62,411 nucleotides of DNA from positions 1 through 62,411 of the forward strand of contig CAMGFA010000005.1 of the NCBI GenBank assembly GCA_946055165.1, given 5' to 3'. The stretch comes from an uncultured Bacteroidales bacterium. GTDB taxonomy: Bacteria > Bacteroidota > Bacteroidia > Bacteroidales > UBA932. Below are positions 17,301 through 24,592 of the stretch, in pieces. The notes beneath the pieces are model-generated. The model made no database searches and was not told where the DNA came from. It saw only the letters and a list, made by a program, of their open reading frames with translations. Position 1 is the first letter of the stretch; each line of letters starts with the position of its first letter. The position numbers and the translations under genes were made by a program.

Positions 17301-17591
17301 AACGACAACGACAGAATGAGCTCCCGCTACATAGAGGATGCATCCTACCTGCGAATCAAGAATATCACTTTGGGCTATACCTTCCCTAAGAGTCTTCTTG
17401 CAGGCAGCAAGATTGAGAACTGCCGTGTCTATGTGAACATACAGAACCTTTACACTCTCACCAACTACACGGGTTATGATCCTGAGGTAGGTGCTTCCAC
17501 ACAGGATTCCACCGGTTTGAGCTATGGCGTGGACAATGGCCGTTATCCTTCTCCAACTATGTGTTCATTCGGTTTGAATATTACTTTCTAA
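14361..17591 (+). CDS. SusC/RagA-type TonB-linked outer-membrane transporter
   Basis: A 1076-residue TonB-dependent transporter that imports large oligosaccharides across the outer membrane, paired with the SusD lid encoded 13 bp downstream. A signal peptide is followed by a carboxypeptidase-regulatory-like domain (about residues 24-95; KGVVSDNVGPVYGASVLEKG), a TonB-box-like LDDVVVVGYG, a plug domain (GRVAGVQAVQTSGAPGSSSA ... IRVRGQATINANAEPLYVID, then EILKDASATAIYGAQGANGV) and the beta-barrel to the C-terminal FGLNITF. Length is normal for the family. The expected cargo is mannan or glucomannan oligosaccharide, inferred from neighbours. Confidence 0.97.
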   Translation: MKSKLFTCLAMLFLSFSLMGQTKVVKGVVSDNVGPVYGASVLEKGTKNGAITDLDGNFSLSVPKGAVIVVSSIGFKDVEILIGDQDVYNVTLEEDRLLLDDVVVVGYGVMKKSDLSGASASMKESDLKATIVSSLDQSLQGRVAGVQAVQTSGAPGSSSAIRVRGQATINANAEPLYVIDGVIVQGGGNRGADFGLGDALGNGTVSTISPLSTINTADIVSMEILKDASATAIYGAQGANGVVLITTKRGKAGEGKVTYDGMVAVSRQSKRLDMMNLRDYAEFYNDLLSIGEINQAQPNYANPSLLGTGTNWQDAIFRTAIQHQHQLGVSGGSDKVQYYVSGSYMNQEGTIIGSNFDRFSMRSNLDAQVKDWLKVGANLSFTNTNDDLKLADSSEGLIYYSLTTLPDIPIYDVDGNFSSTVREGYTSPNPIAMAMYDDILLNRQKFNGSFFADINLLKNLTWHSEIGFDFGNNKSERYKPMVDLGGWVRSTNESSISMSKNIFWQLKNYLTYVASFGKHNITAMLGQECWESRWTNSSIFNSGLPSDEVHNPALGTGKPTIGYGFGSSAMASFFTRETYNYDNRYYLTYTYRYDGSSNFGPDNRWAGFHSVAASWRFSNEGIFRDSELLSNGKIRAGWGQTGNANIGGYAWGSAMSKMPSGLGMGYRPANIPNTAIKWEKQEQFNIGLDLGFFQDKFNITVDAYKKISSDMLMQMQLPSYMGTQGNGSSALSAPKGNYGSIENRGFEFTLDIHPLTGEFRWDSNFQVSVNRNKLLSLSGTENAALVGYGQWTDVVCVSEVGQSLYNFYGYVVDGVYTDIDDIQNSPLPVKFMNKTLDEEGNTVYLHKDVSEYNKSNTVWVGDLKFKDLNGDGTIDENDRTVLGSPLPLFTFGWTNTFSYKNIDLSIFLNGSYGNKVLNYNSMALTHMNSPWTNQLNSVSGRARLVPVDPSASEGNWYDDITNVRVENTDARIPRPTINDPNDNDRMSSRYIEDASYLRIKNITLGYTFPKSLLAGSKIENCRVYVNIQNLYTLTNYTGYDPEVGASTQDSTGLSYGVDNGRYPSPTMCSFGLNITF

Positions 17592-17604
17592 ACAACGGAA
17601 TATT

Positions 17605-19392
17605 ATGAAAATCAATAAAATATATAATATCTTGTTGGCTGGTGCACTTCTTTTCGGCCTCAGCTCCTGCCAGGAATTCCTGAACCGTCCGAGTGAAGAC
17701 AACTACAACACGTCCAACTTCTATCTCAACGATGAGCAGTGCCTGCAGGGAGTAAACTATCTTTACAACTCCCCTTGGTACGATTTCCAGCGCGGCTTCA
17801 TCAAAATCGGTGAGGTGATGTCCGGTAATATGTATTGGGGAAGTAGTCCATATTTGAATTTCTCCACCAACGGTACCGATGAGGATCTTATCAATATGTC
17901 CTACTCCCTTTGGGCTGTAAACGGGCATTGCAATACAGTAATCAAGAATATCTGCGAGTCTCAGGGAAACATCTCCGAGAAGGTTAAGAATCAGGCAATA
18001 GGTGAAGCCCTTACACTCAAAGCTCTTGCTTATTTCTTTATGGTCCGCACCTTTGGTGAGGTTCCTATTGTGCACGATAACAGTGAACTCCTTGCCGGAG
18101 ACTACAACTCCATTTATAAAGTTAGCAGAGAGAATGTTTATGATTACATCATTTACACTCTCGAAACTGCACTCCAACTCCTTCCAAAGAAAACTTCGGG
18201 CTGGGACAACCGCATTGACTACTATGCTGCTGAAGGCCTTCTTTCAAAGGTTTATCTCACCAAAGCCGGTATAAAAGGAAGTGTGGATAGGGATGATATG
18301 TCCAAAGCAAGTGAGTTGGCAAAGGATGTGATCGACAATTCCGGACGCAGTCTCACTCCTGTATATTCCGATATTTTCCGTCTTTCTCCTTCCACGTACA
18401 ATCAGACAGGCGAGCCTATGATCAGCTGGATGTGGGCTGCAGGACGCGACCCTTGGACCCAGCAGAATACTTTGCAGAGCGACCTCGGTATTGTAGGATT
18501 TTCCGAGACCGGTGACCTCTGGGGCGGATGGGGTGGCCCTTCTGTCGATTTGATGGATGCTTTCGGGGTAGATCCACTGGAAGACCCTCGTACACGTGCC
18601 GATTTTGACAGCCGTCGCAAGGCAACCATTATGATGGCCGGTGATACTTATGACTATTTCTGGACCGACAAGGGCGGTTTCGACCTTCTCCGCTTTATCT
18701 ACGATCCTGAATACGGCAAGGGAGGTCCTGGAGGAGTATTCCAGGGACCTTGTGGAGCCCAGAATGTGAAACATCTTTATGGCGATACATACGACCACGT
18801 TCAGGCTACTGGTCTGCAGCCTGGAAATATGTGCTACCAGCTCCCTACCCATATTCTTCGTCTTTCCGATGTTTATCTCATTTATGCAGAGGCTGAGTTG
18901 GCTCTTGGCAATTCCGACAATGCTCTTGAGTATGTGAACAAGGTTCGCGAGCGTGCCTACGGCAGCTATTTCGATGCCTTCGGAAAACTGAGCAGCATTA
19001 CTTGGGAAGATATCTGGAAGGAGCGCCGTCTGGAATTTGCAGGCGAAGGCGATCGCTGGTACGATTTTGTGCGTCTTTCATATTACGATATGGACGGAGC
19101 TATTGCCAGAATAAAGAGCCAGCGCAGAAATGAAATGTATTCTTATGGTGAGCCATGTGAGAATTATTTCAAGACTGGTTTCGACCTTGAAAGCGGTAAA
19201 TGGAATCTTTCTGCTGCCGAGTGGGTTATTAATCCGAGCGTAACTCTGTATAATGACCAGACTCCGGCACCTAATGTGACTGCGGCTTCATTTACACTTC
19301 CTTTCCCTACAGAAGATCTGGTGTTCAATCCTAATCTCAAGGAAGATGCTATTGAAATCGATGTGCGCGAAAGCTACAAATATGAATTTTAA
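17605..19392 (+). CDS. SusD/RagB-type glycan-binding lipoprotein
   Basis: A 595-residue surface lipoprotein that forms the lid of the SusC channel. The lipobox is GLSSC (Cys22), followed by the SusD-like N-terminus (QEFLNRPSEDNY), tetratricopeptide-like helices (AIGEALTLKALAYFFMVRTFGEVPIV) and the C-terminal signature with RLSDVYLIYAEAELALG, WEDIWKERRLEFAGEGDRWYDFVR. Spacing to susC (13 bp) and to the next gene (12 bp) shows a tight operon. Confidence 0.96.
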   Translation: MKINKIYNILLAGALLFGLSSCQEFLNRPSEDNYNTSNFYLNDEQCLQGVNYLYNSPWYDFQRGFIKIGEVMSGNMYWGSSPYLNFSTNGTDEDLINMSYSLWAVNGHCNTVIKNICESQGNISEKVKNQAIGEALTLKALAYFFMVRTFGEVPIVHDNSELLAGDYNSIYKVSRENVYDYIIYTLETALQLLPKKTSGWDNRIDYYAAEGLLSKVYLTKAGIKGSVDRDDMSKASELAKDVIDNSGRSLTPVYSDIFRLSPSTYNQTGEPMISWMWAAGRDPWTQQNTLQSDLGIVGFSETGDLWGGWGGPSVDLMDAFGVDPLEDPRTRADFDSRRKATIMMAGDTYDYFWTDKGGFDLLRFIYDPEYGKGGPGGVFQGPCGAQNVKHLYGDTYDHVQATGLQPGNMCYQLPTHILRLSDVYLIYAEAELALGNSDNALEYVNKVRERAYGSYFDAFGKLSSITWEDIWKERRLEFAGEGDRWYDFVRLSYYDMDGAIARIKSQRRNEMYSYGEPCENYFKTGFDLESGKWNLSAAEWVINPSVTLYNDQTPAPNVTAASFTLPFPTEDLVFNPNLKEDAIEIDVRESYKYEF

Positions 19393-19404
19393 GCGAACAA
19401 AACA

Positions 19405-20688
19405 ATGAAAACATTAAACAGATATTTCAAAGGTCTGGCTCTTCTGGCTGTTTTGAGCTTCGGTTTGGCTTCCTGTGAGGACCAGCCCGATGCTTTCAAG
19501 CCCACATCCGGAAAACCGACACTTTATTACGTTACTTATGCCGACCGTGACATCCTCATTGAGCAGGCATATATGGAAGAGACTGTCTGCCTTGTAGGGG
19601 ACAATCTGCGCAGTGTCCACGAAATATTGTTCAACGACCAGGCTGCCATTCTCAACACCAGTTTTATGACCGACCATACCATTCTGGTGAATGTACCTAA
19701 GGAATTGGCTGCTGTTCAGACAGATAAAATCTATCTCATTACAGCGGCAAAGGATACCGTGACCCACGATTTCCGTGTTCTTCCTCCGGCACCTGTTATC
19801 CGTTCCCTTTCCAACGAGTGGGCAGCTATCGGGGAGACCGTTACTCTCAAGGGTGATTTCTTCTTTGATTTTGAGAATTCTCCGCTTAAGGTTGAGTTCC
19901 CTAATGCTGAGGTAAGCGAATTCAGCAAAATCAGCAAGACCGAGCTTGAATTCAAGGTTCCTGAAGGTGCTGTTGAAGGCAAAATCAAGGTTAGCACCGT
20001 CTCCGGAACAACAGCTTCCACATTCCACTATCGCGACACACGTGGCATTATCACCAACTTCGATGGTGCTACCGACGTGGTTCCGCAGGGATGGAACATC
20101 GCAGCAACTTACTCTGACGAAGGTGGTATTGACGGCCAGTATGTCCAGCTTGGACCTGCAGACCTTGATGAAGAAGGCGGTTGGCAGGAAGCTCTCAAAC
20201 TTCCATTCTGGTGCGGCAACTGGAACGGAGACCCGATGGGTATCACTTCCGGTCCCGGCATTCCTATCTGCAACTTCATTGATTTCACCAACTTCAAGAA
20301 TATGGGAATCAAGTTTGAACTCTGTATTCCGGAAAGCAATCCTTGGTCTTCAGCTTCTATGCAGGTAATCTTTACAAGTGCAGAACGCTGCGCCAACGAC
20401 AGCTGGCAGAACAATTCCTACATTCATCCTGATGCCGGTCTCTGCCGTGGGCTTTACACTCCTTGGAAAGATACAGGTTCCTTCCATACTTCCGGCAAGT
20501 GGATTACAGTTACCATTCCGTTCTCAGAGTTTGTTTACAATGCAGATGGCAGCAAGGGAACGGTTCCTCTGAGCAGTCCTTCCGATTTTGCCAGCCTCGT
20601 AATCTGGCCTTGGAGCGGAGGAGTGGCAGGAACTGCCTGTACGCCTGTTTTCAGAATCGACAACATCCGTGCTGTCCCTGTGAAATAA
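19405..20688 (+). CDS. Surface glycan-binding lipoprotein with IPT/TIG and C-terminal glycan-binding domain
   Basis: A 427-residue lipoprotein (lipobox GLASC, Cys24). Two immunoglobulin-like IPT/TIG repeats (about residues 40-210) carry a C-terminal domain of about 210 residues that resembles the SGBP-B glycan-binding domain first described for xyloglucan: RGIITNFDGATDVVPQGW, then EALKLPFWCGNWNGDP, and WITVTIPFSEF ... FRIDNIRAVPV at the end. Several tryptophans are available for sugar stacking. The position right after SusD is typical of surface glycan-binding proteins. Specificity may be mannan or mixed beta-glycan. Confidence 0.85.
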   Translation: MKTLNRYFKGLALLAVLSFGLASCEDQPDAFKPTSGKPTLYYVTYADRDILIEQAYMEETVCLVGDNLRSVHEILFNDQAAILNTSFMTDHTILVNVPKELAAVQTDKIYLITAAKDTVTHDFRVLPPAPVIRSLSNEWAAIGETVTLKGDFFFDFENSPLKVEFPNAEVSEFSKISKTELEFKVPEGAVEGKIKVSTVSGTTASTFHYRDTRGIITNFDGATDVVPQGWNIAATYSDEGGIDGQYVQLGPADLDEEGGWQEALKLPFWCGNWNGDPMGITSGPGIPICNFIDFTNFKNMGIKFELCIPESNPWSSASMQVIFTSAERCANDSWQNNSYIHPDAGLCRGLYTPWKDTGSFHTSGKWITVTIPFSEFVYNADGSKGTVPLSSPSDFASLVIWPWSGGVAGTACTPVFRIDNIRAVPVK

Positions 20689-20694
20689 TCTAAA

Positions 20695-23106
20695 ATGTCA
20701 AAGAAAATGAAACATACATCAATTTTTTCCACACTTCTGGGCATAGGGCTTGGCCTTCTTGGCCTGTCCGGATGCGTGAAGGAGCAGGCTTTGGACACCA
20801 ACCAGCTCAGTGACACCGAAGTCAGGCTGCTTGCCATTGCTCCGAATCCTGTTGCAAGAGGTGCAGCACTGCGCATAGTGGGCAGTAACCTGCAGCTTGT
20901 AGAAAAGGTGATTGTGCCCGGAATAGAGCCTATTACCGAAATTGAAGTGGTGAAGAAGGGCAAGGATTCCGAAATCCGTGTCATCCTTCCTCTTGAGGGC
21001 CCTGAAGTAGGTCCTGTAAGCATTGAAGCAAAGGGCAAGGTTTATTCCTCCTCTGTGGACCTTGAATATGTTGAGTCCATAATCCTCGAAGAGATGAGCC
21101 CTCTCAGTGCTCTTCCGGGAGATGTGATTACTTTCAAGGGTGAATTCCTCAGCAATATTCAGATGGTTACCTTTGGCGGCAATGCTGTCGTTACAGAGTT
21201 TGCTGAACAGAGCCGTCACGAACTCAAGGTTGTAGTTCCTGCCAATGCAGTGAGCGGCAAGATTATCCTTTCCGATGTGGATGAGAACAATAATCCTGAC
21301 GGACTTGTTGCAAACCTTTTCTATTCTGCAGAGGAACTTGTTATCGGCGACCCTACGGTTAAAGCAGTGGACGATCTCGGCCTGTATAAGGCAGGTGCTG
21401 AGGTGAAAGTTAACGGAAAGCACCTCGATATGATTGAAAAAGTGAATTTCGAGGGTGTAAAAGCCGACTTCAGCGTAAATGAAGAGGCTACCGTTCTTAC
21501 AGCAGTTCTTCCTGCAGAGGCCAAAGCCGGTGCCTTCAATCTCATTTCCTATGCAGGAAAGACTTTCAAGGCAGGAGCATACACTACTGTAGTTCCAAGT
21601 GAATTTGTTCTCGAGGCAGAGCGCTTCAAGGCTGGCAACGAAGTTACACTCAAAGGAAAGGACCTCGATCTTGTGACTTCAGCCTTCCTTTCAGGCGTAG
21701 CTCTTGATTATCTTTTCGATGCAGAGACCGGCAATATTACTTTTGCCATTCCTGCAACATCTACCGACGGAGTGGTTTCCCTCGGACTTGCAAACGGCGA
21801 GTATGTCGATACCGATGCGATTGAACTTGTGAAGCCTGTAATTGCTTCTGTAAGCCCGCTTGAGCTTTATGCCGGTGACGGCAATGTTACAGTTGAGGGA
21901 ACAGACCTTGATCTTGTTGTTGCTGCCAAGATTGGCGGAGTGGATACCGAAATTGCAGAAGGCGCAAGTGATACCGTCATTGAACTCGTTTCAACTGTTA
22001 CAAGTGTAGGCGGAAAGGTGGAACTTGTTCTTGCGAATTCCTATGTTCTTGCTTCCGAGCAGGAAATCACATTCAACTATCACTCTCTGGTTGTTGTATC
22101 TGAAATGCCTGCTGCCCAGCATATTGGCGAAGAGGTTGTTCTTAAGGGTACCAACTTCGATAAAGTTGAAAACATTTTCATCGGCGACACAAAAGTTACC
22201 AGGTATTCGCTTCGTACTCCGGAAGAAGTCCGTTTCATTATGCCTTGGCTCTCTGTTGGCCCTTATCCAATCAATTTCCATCTTTACAACGGAGATGTTG
22301 AGACTTTGCCAGTGCCTATCGAAGTCCAGCTTGAGCGCATCATCAATACAATTTGGGAAGGCGAATCTTATGTAACATGGTCTGGAGGTGCAGTTACTGC
22401 TCTTTCCTGGGGCGGTTACGACTGGAGCACAGTTGCAGCTGGAACAACACTGCTTGTAAATGTTGAGGTCGTTGATGCAGATGCAGTCATCCGTTTCGGA
22501 AACGGTGGTTGGACAGCTCTGCCTACAACCAAGACCTATGCTAATGCAGATGGTGATGGTAACCTCGCTGTTGGATTTGATATAACTGCAGTATCTGTTG
22601 TATTGTCCAATGATGACCTTGATCAGCTTGTTAATGCAGGTGGTCTTGTAATTTGCGGAACAGGCTTCAAAGTTTACAGTGTTGAACTCGTTACTGAGAT
22701 TCCACAGGAAACTACTATCTTTGAAGGCCCTTGCCTTATGACTTGGGGAGATGACGGTCGTTTCGGCCTGGCTACAAGCTACTTCGAAGGCCTGAAAGCA
22801 GGAAGCAAAATGATTATCTACTTCACCCAGACTGAGTCTTGGGGACAGGTACAGATTAATGACGGCTCTTGGAGCGATGCTGCTTTCTCTTTCCCTGAAT
22901 TGGGAGGGGCATATCTCAATACCACCAATGTCAACGATCCTGCCGCTACAAAGATTGAGCTTACTCTCACTCAGGAGATTCTTGACCACATTGCATCTAC
23001 TACAGGTGATTACTTTGGCGTGAACACCAAGTATAAGGGCGACGGCAGAGTGGCTATGGTACTTCAGGGTTCAGACTGGATAATCGACAAGATTACAGTT
23101 AAATGA
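20695..23106 (+). CDS. Large multi-IPT/TIG surface lipoprotein, probable glycan-binding protein
   Basis: An 803-residue lipoprotein (lipobox GLSGC, Cys27 from the ATG at 20695; an ATG four codons later is also possible). About six IPT/TIG-like immunoglobulin repeats run from residue 40 to 560, with recurring phrases such as GDVITFKGEFLSNI, AGAEVKVNGKHLDMIEKV, AGNEVTLKGKDLDLV and IGEEVVLKGTNFDKVENIF. The last 250 residues contain two related beta domains, each starting near WEGESYVTWSGG and FEGPCLMTWGDDG, which may be the sugar-binding part. It lies 6 bp after the first binding protein. A strong hairpin follows before the next gene. Confidence 0.8.
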   Translation: MSKKMKHTSIFSTLLGIGLGLLGLSGCVKEQALDTNQLSDTEVRLLAIAPNPVARGAALRIVGSNLQLVEKVIVPGIEPITEIEVVKKGKDSEIRVILPLEGPEVGPVSIEAKGKVYSSSVDLEYVESIILEEMSPLSALPGDVITFKGEFLSNIQMVTFGGNAVVTEFAEQSRHELKVVVPANAVSGKIILSDVDENNNPDGLVANLFYSAEELVIGDPTVKAVDDLGLYKAGAEVKVNGKHLDMIEKVNFEGVKADFSVNEEATVLTAVLPAEAKAGAFNLISYAGKTFKAGAYTTVVPSEFVLEAERFKAGNEVTLKGKDLDLVTSAFLSGVALDYLFDAETGNITFAIPATSTDGVVSLGLANGEYVDTDAIELVKPVIASVSPLELYAGDGNVTVEGTDLDLVVAAKIGGVDTEIAEGASDTVIELVSTVTSVGGKVELVLANSYVLASEQEITFNYHSLVVVSEMPAAQHIGEEVVLKGTNFDKVENIFIGDTKVTRYSLRTPEEVRFIMPWLSVGPYPINFHLYNGDVETLPVPIEVQLERIINTIWEGESYVTWSGGAVTALSWGGYDWSTVAAGTTLLVNVEVVDADAVIRFGNGGWTALPTTKTYANADGDGNLAVGFDITAVSVVLSNDDLDQLVNAGGLVICGTGFKVYSVELVTEIPQETTIFEGPCLMTWGDDGRFGLATSYFEGLKAGSKMIIYFTQTESWGQVQINDGSWSDAAFSFPELGGAYLNTTNVNDPAATKIELTLTQEILDHIASTTGDYFGVNTKYKGDGRVAMVLQGSDWIIDKITVK

Positions 23107-23113
23107 TTTATTT

Positions 23114-23141
23114 CCTCAAGGGACCTGACCGTCCCTTGGGG
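23114..23141 (+). promoter_or_regulatory. Intra-operon RNA hairpin between binding proteins and enzymes
   Basis: An 11-bp stem (CCTCAAGGGAC / GTCCCTTGGGG, one G-T wobble) with a 6-nt loop fills most of the 43-bp gap. No T-run follows, so it is more likely an mRNA 3'-end stabiliser or processing site than a full terminator. Confidence 0.65.
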
Positions 23142-23149
23142 AGCAAAAT

Positions 23150-24592
23150 ATGAAAAGAGTATTGTTTGTGGTGATTTGTGGTTTTTTCCTTTTGGCAGCC
23201 TGCCGGAAGGAAAATCCTGAGCAGCCTCAGAAGGCTGCGGCACCTGTCCTTCTGTCTTCCATTCCGGCCGATGGGGCCACCGCCGTGTCCCGCAAGGACT
23301 TGGAGATAGTGCTTCATTTCGACCAGAGCGTTTTCTGCCCTGTGGCGAAACGGTCCAAAATCAGCGTGCAGCCACAGGTGGAGATAACAAAGATTACCCA
23401 GTCGGGGGCGGACCTCAGGATTGCGCTTGCCGAGCTGGATTATCTCACCAGCTACACTTTGACTCTCCCCGAGGGATGCATAAGCGGCTATAAGGACAAT
23501 ATCGCCCCTCAGCTGAGCCTGAGTTTCACAACGGAAGAACAGGTAATTGTAGAAAAGGATGTGGACAGCAAGTTGAGCAATCCGAATGCATCGGCCAATG
23601 CCAAAAAGCTCTATGAAAGACTGCTCGGAATCTACGGAGAACATTCCCTGTCCGGGGCGATGGGAGGTACAGCCTGGGAGACTTCTTTCACTGATTATAT
23701 CCAAAAGCAGACTGGAATTTACCCTGCAATCGTCGGTTTTGACTATCTCTTCAACAATTGGCCGGCAAAGGCCTGGGACGCCTGCCCGGATTACGAAGAC
23801 ATCTCAATTATCCGCAATGTGTGGAAAGCCGGCTGTGTCATCCAAATAGGCTGGCATTGGAATATGCCGCGAAGCGAAGGAGAAAGCAATCCGAGCAATT
23901 TCTCTTTCTATAACCATCCTGTACAGGCCAAGAGGGTGGCAACTGAGGGTACTTGGGAAAATGCCGAGATGAAAAGGCAGGTGGCACAGATTGCAGGATT
24001 CCTGCAACTGCTTCAGAAGGAGGATATTCCTGTCCTTTGGCGTCCGCTTCACGAAGCGGCCGGAGACTATACCTGGGGTGCCTGGTTCTGGTGGGGCAAC
24101 GGTGGAAGTGAGCCTTGCAAAGCAATATGGCGCTATATGTATGATGTTTTCACCAAAGAGTACGGGCTCAATAACCTGATTTGGGTTTGGACTTCGCAGT
24201 GCAGCAATGCCGGTGCTCTGGCCGATGTCTCTTTGCTCAAGGATTGGTATCCGGGTCACGATTGTGTTGACATTGTGGGTGCCGACCTCTACCTCCCGAA
24301 AGGCAGCACCAGCAGCCAATACTTCAACCTTGTGAATGAATCGGTGGAAGGCCGGAAGATGGTGGCCCTTTCGGAATTCGGGAATCTGCCGAATCTTGAC
24401 GAAAACAAGGAAAACGATGCTTTGTGGCTCTACTATTTGAACTGGAGCTCTTTCGAAAACGGAAAACCTGTATTCTACAGCAAGAACGCAGACGGCTCTT
24501 ATGGCTGGAACAACACGGCTCAGGAGTGGAAGGCTGTTTTGAGCAGTGAACTCACGTTCAACAGAGGATATTTACAAGCGGAAGAACAATGA
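23150..24592 (+). CDS. GH26 endo-beta-1,4-mannanase with N-terminal Ig-like domain, lipoprotein
   Basis: A 480-residue lipoprotein (LLAAC, Cys18). Residues about 30-125 form an SbsA/Big_5-like immunoglobulin domain (SSIPADGATAVSRKDLEIVLHF), likely a spacer that holds the enzyme away from the membrane. The GH26 barrel follows, with WRPLHEAAGDYTW carrying the acid/base Glu302 and LSEFGNLP carrying the nucleophile Glu409; WFWWGNGG gives the aromatic subsite. It is probably surface-exposed and makes the first cuts in mannan. The stop overlaps the next start (ATGA at 24589-24592), showing translational coupling. Confidence 0.92.
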   Translation: MKRVLFVVICGFFLLAACRKENPEQPQKAAAPVLLSSIPADGATAVSRKDLEIVLHFDQSVFCPVAKRSKISVQPQVEITKITQSGADLRIALAELDYLTSYTLTLPEGCISGYKDNIAPQLSLSFTTEEQVIVEKDVDSKLSNPNASANAKKLYERLLGIYGEHSLSGAMGGTAWETSFTDYIQKQTGIYPAIVGFDYLFNNWPAKAWDACPDYEDISIIRNVWKAGCVIQIGWHWNMPRSEGESNPSNFSFYNHPVQAKRVATEGTWENAEMKRQVAQIAGFLQLLQKEDIPVLWRPLHEAAGDYTWGAWFWWGNGGSEPCKAIWRYMYDVFTKEYGLNNLIWVWTSQCSNAGALADVSLLKDWYPGHDCVDIVGADLYLPKGSTSSQYFNLVNESVEGRKMVALSEFGNLPNLDENKENDALWLYYLNWSSFENGKPVFYSKNADGSYGWNNTAQEWKAVLSSELTFNRGYLQAEEQ

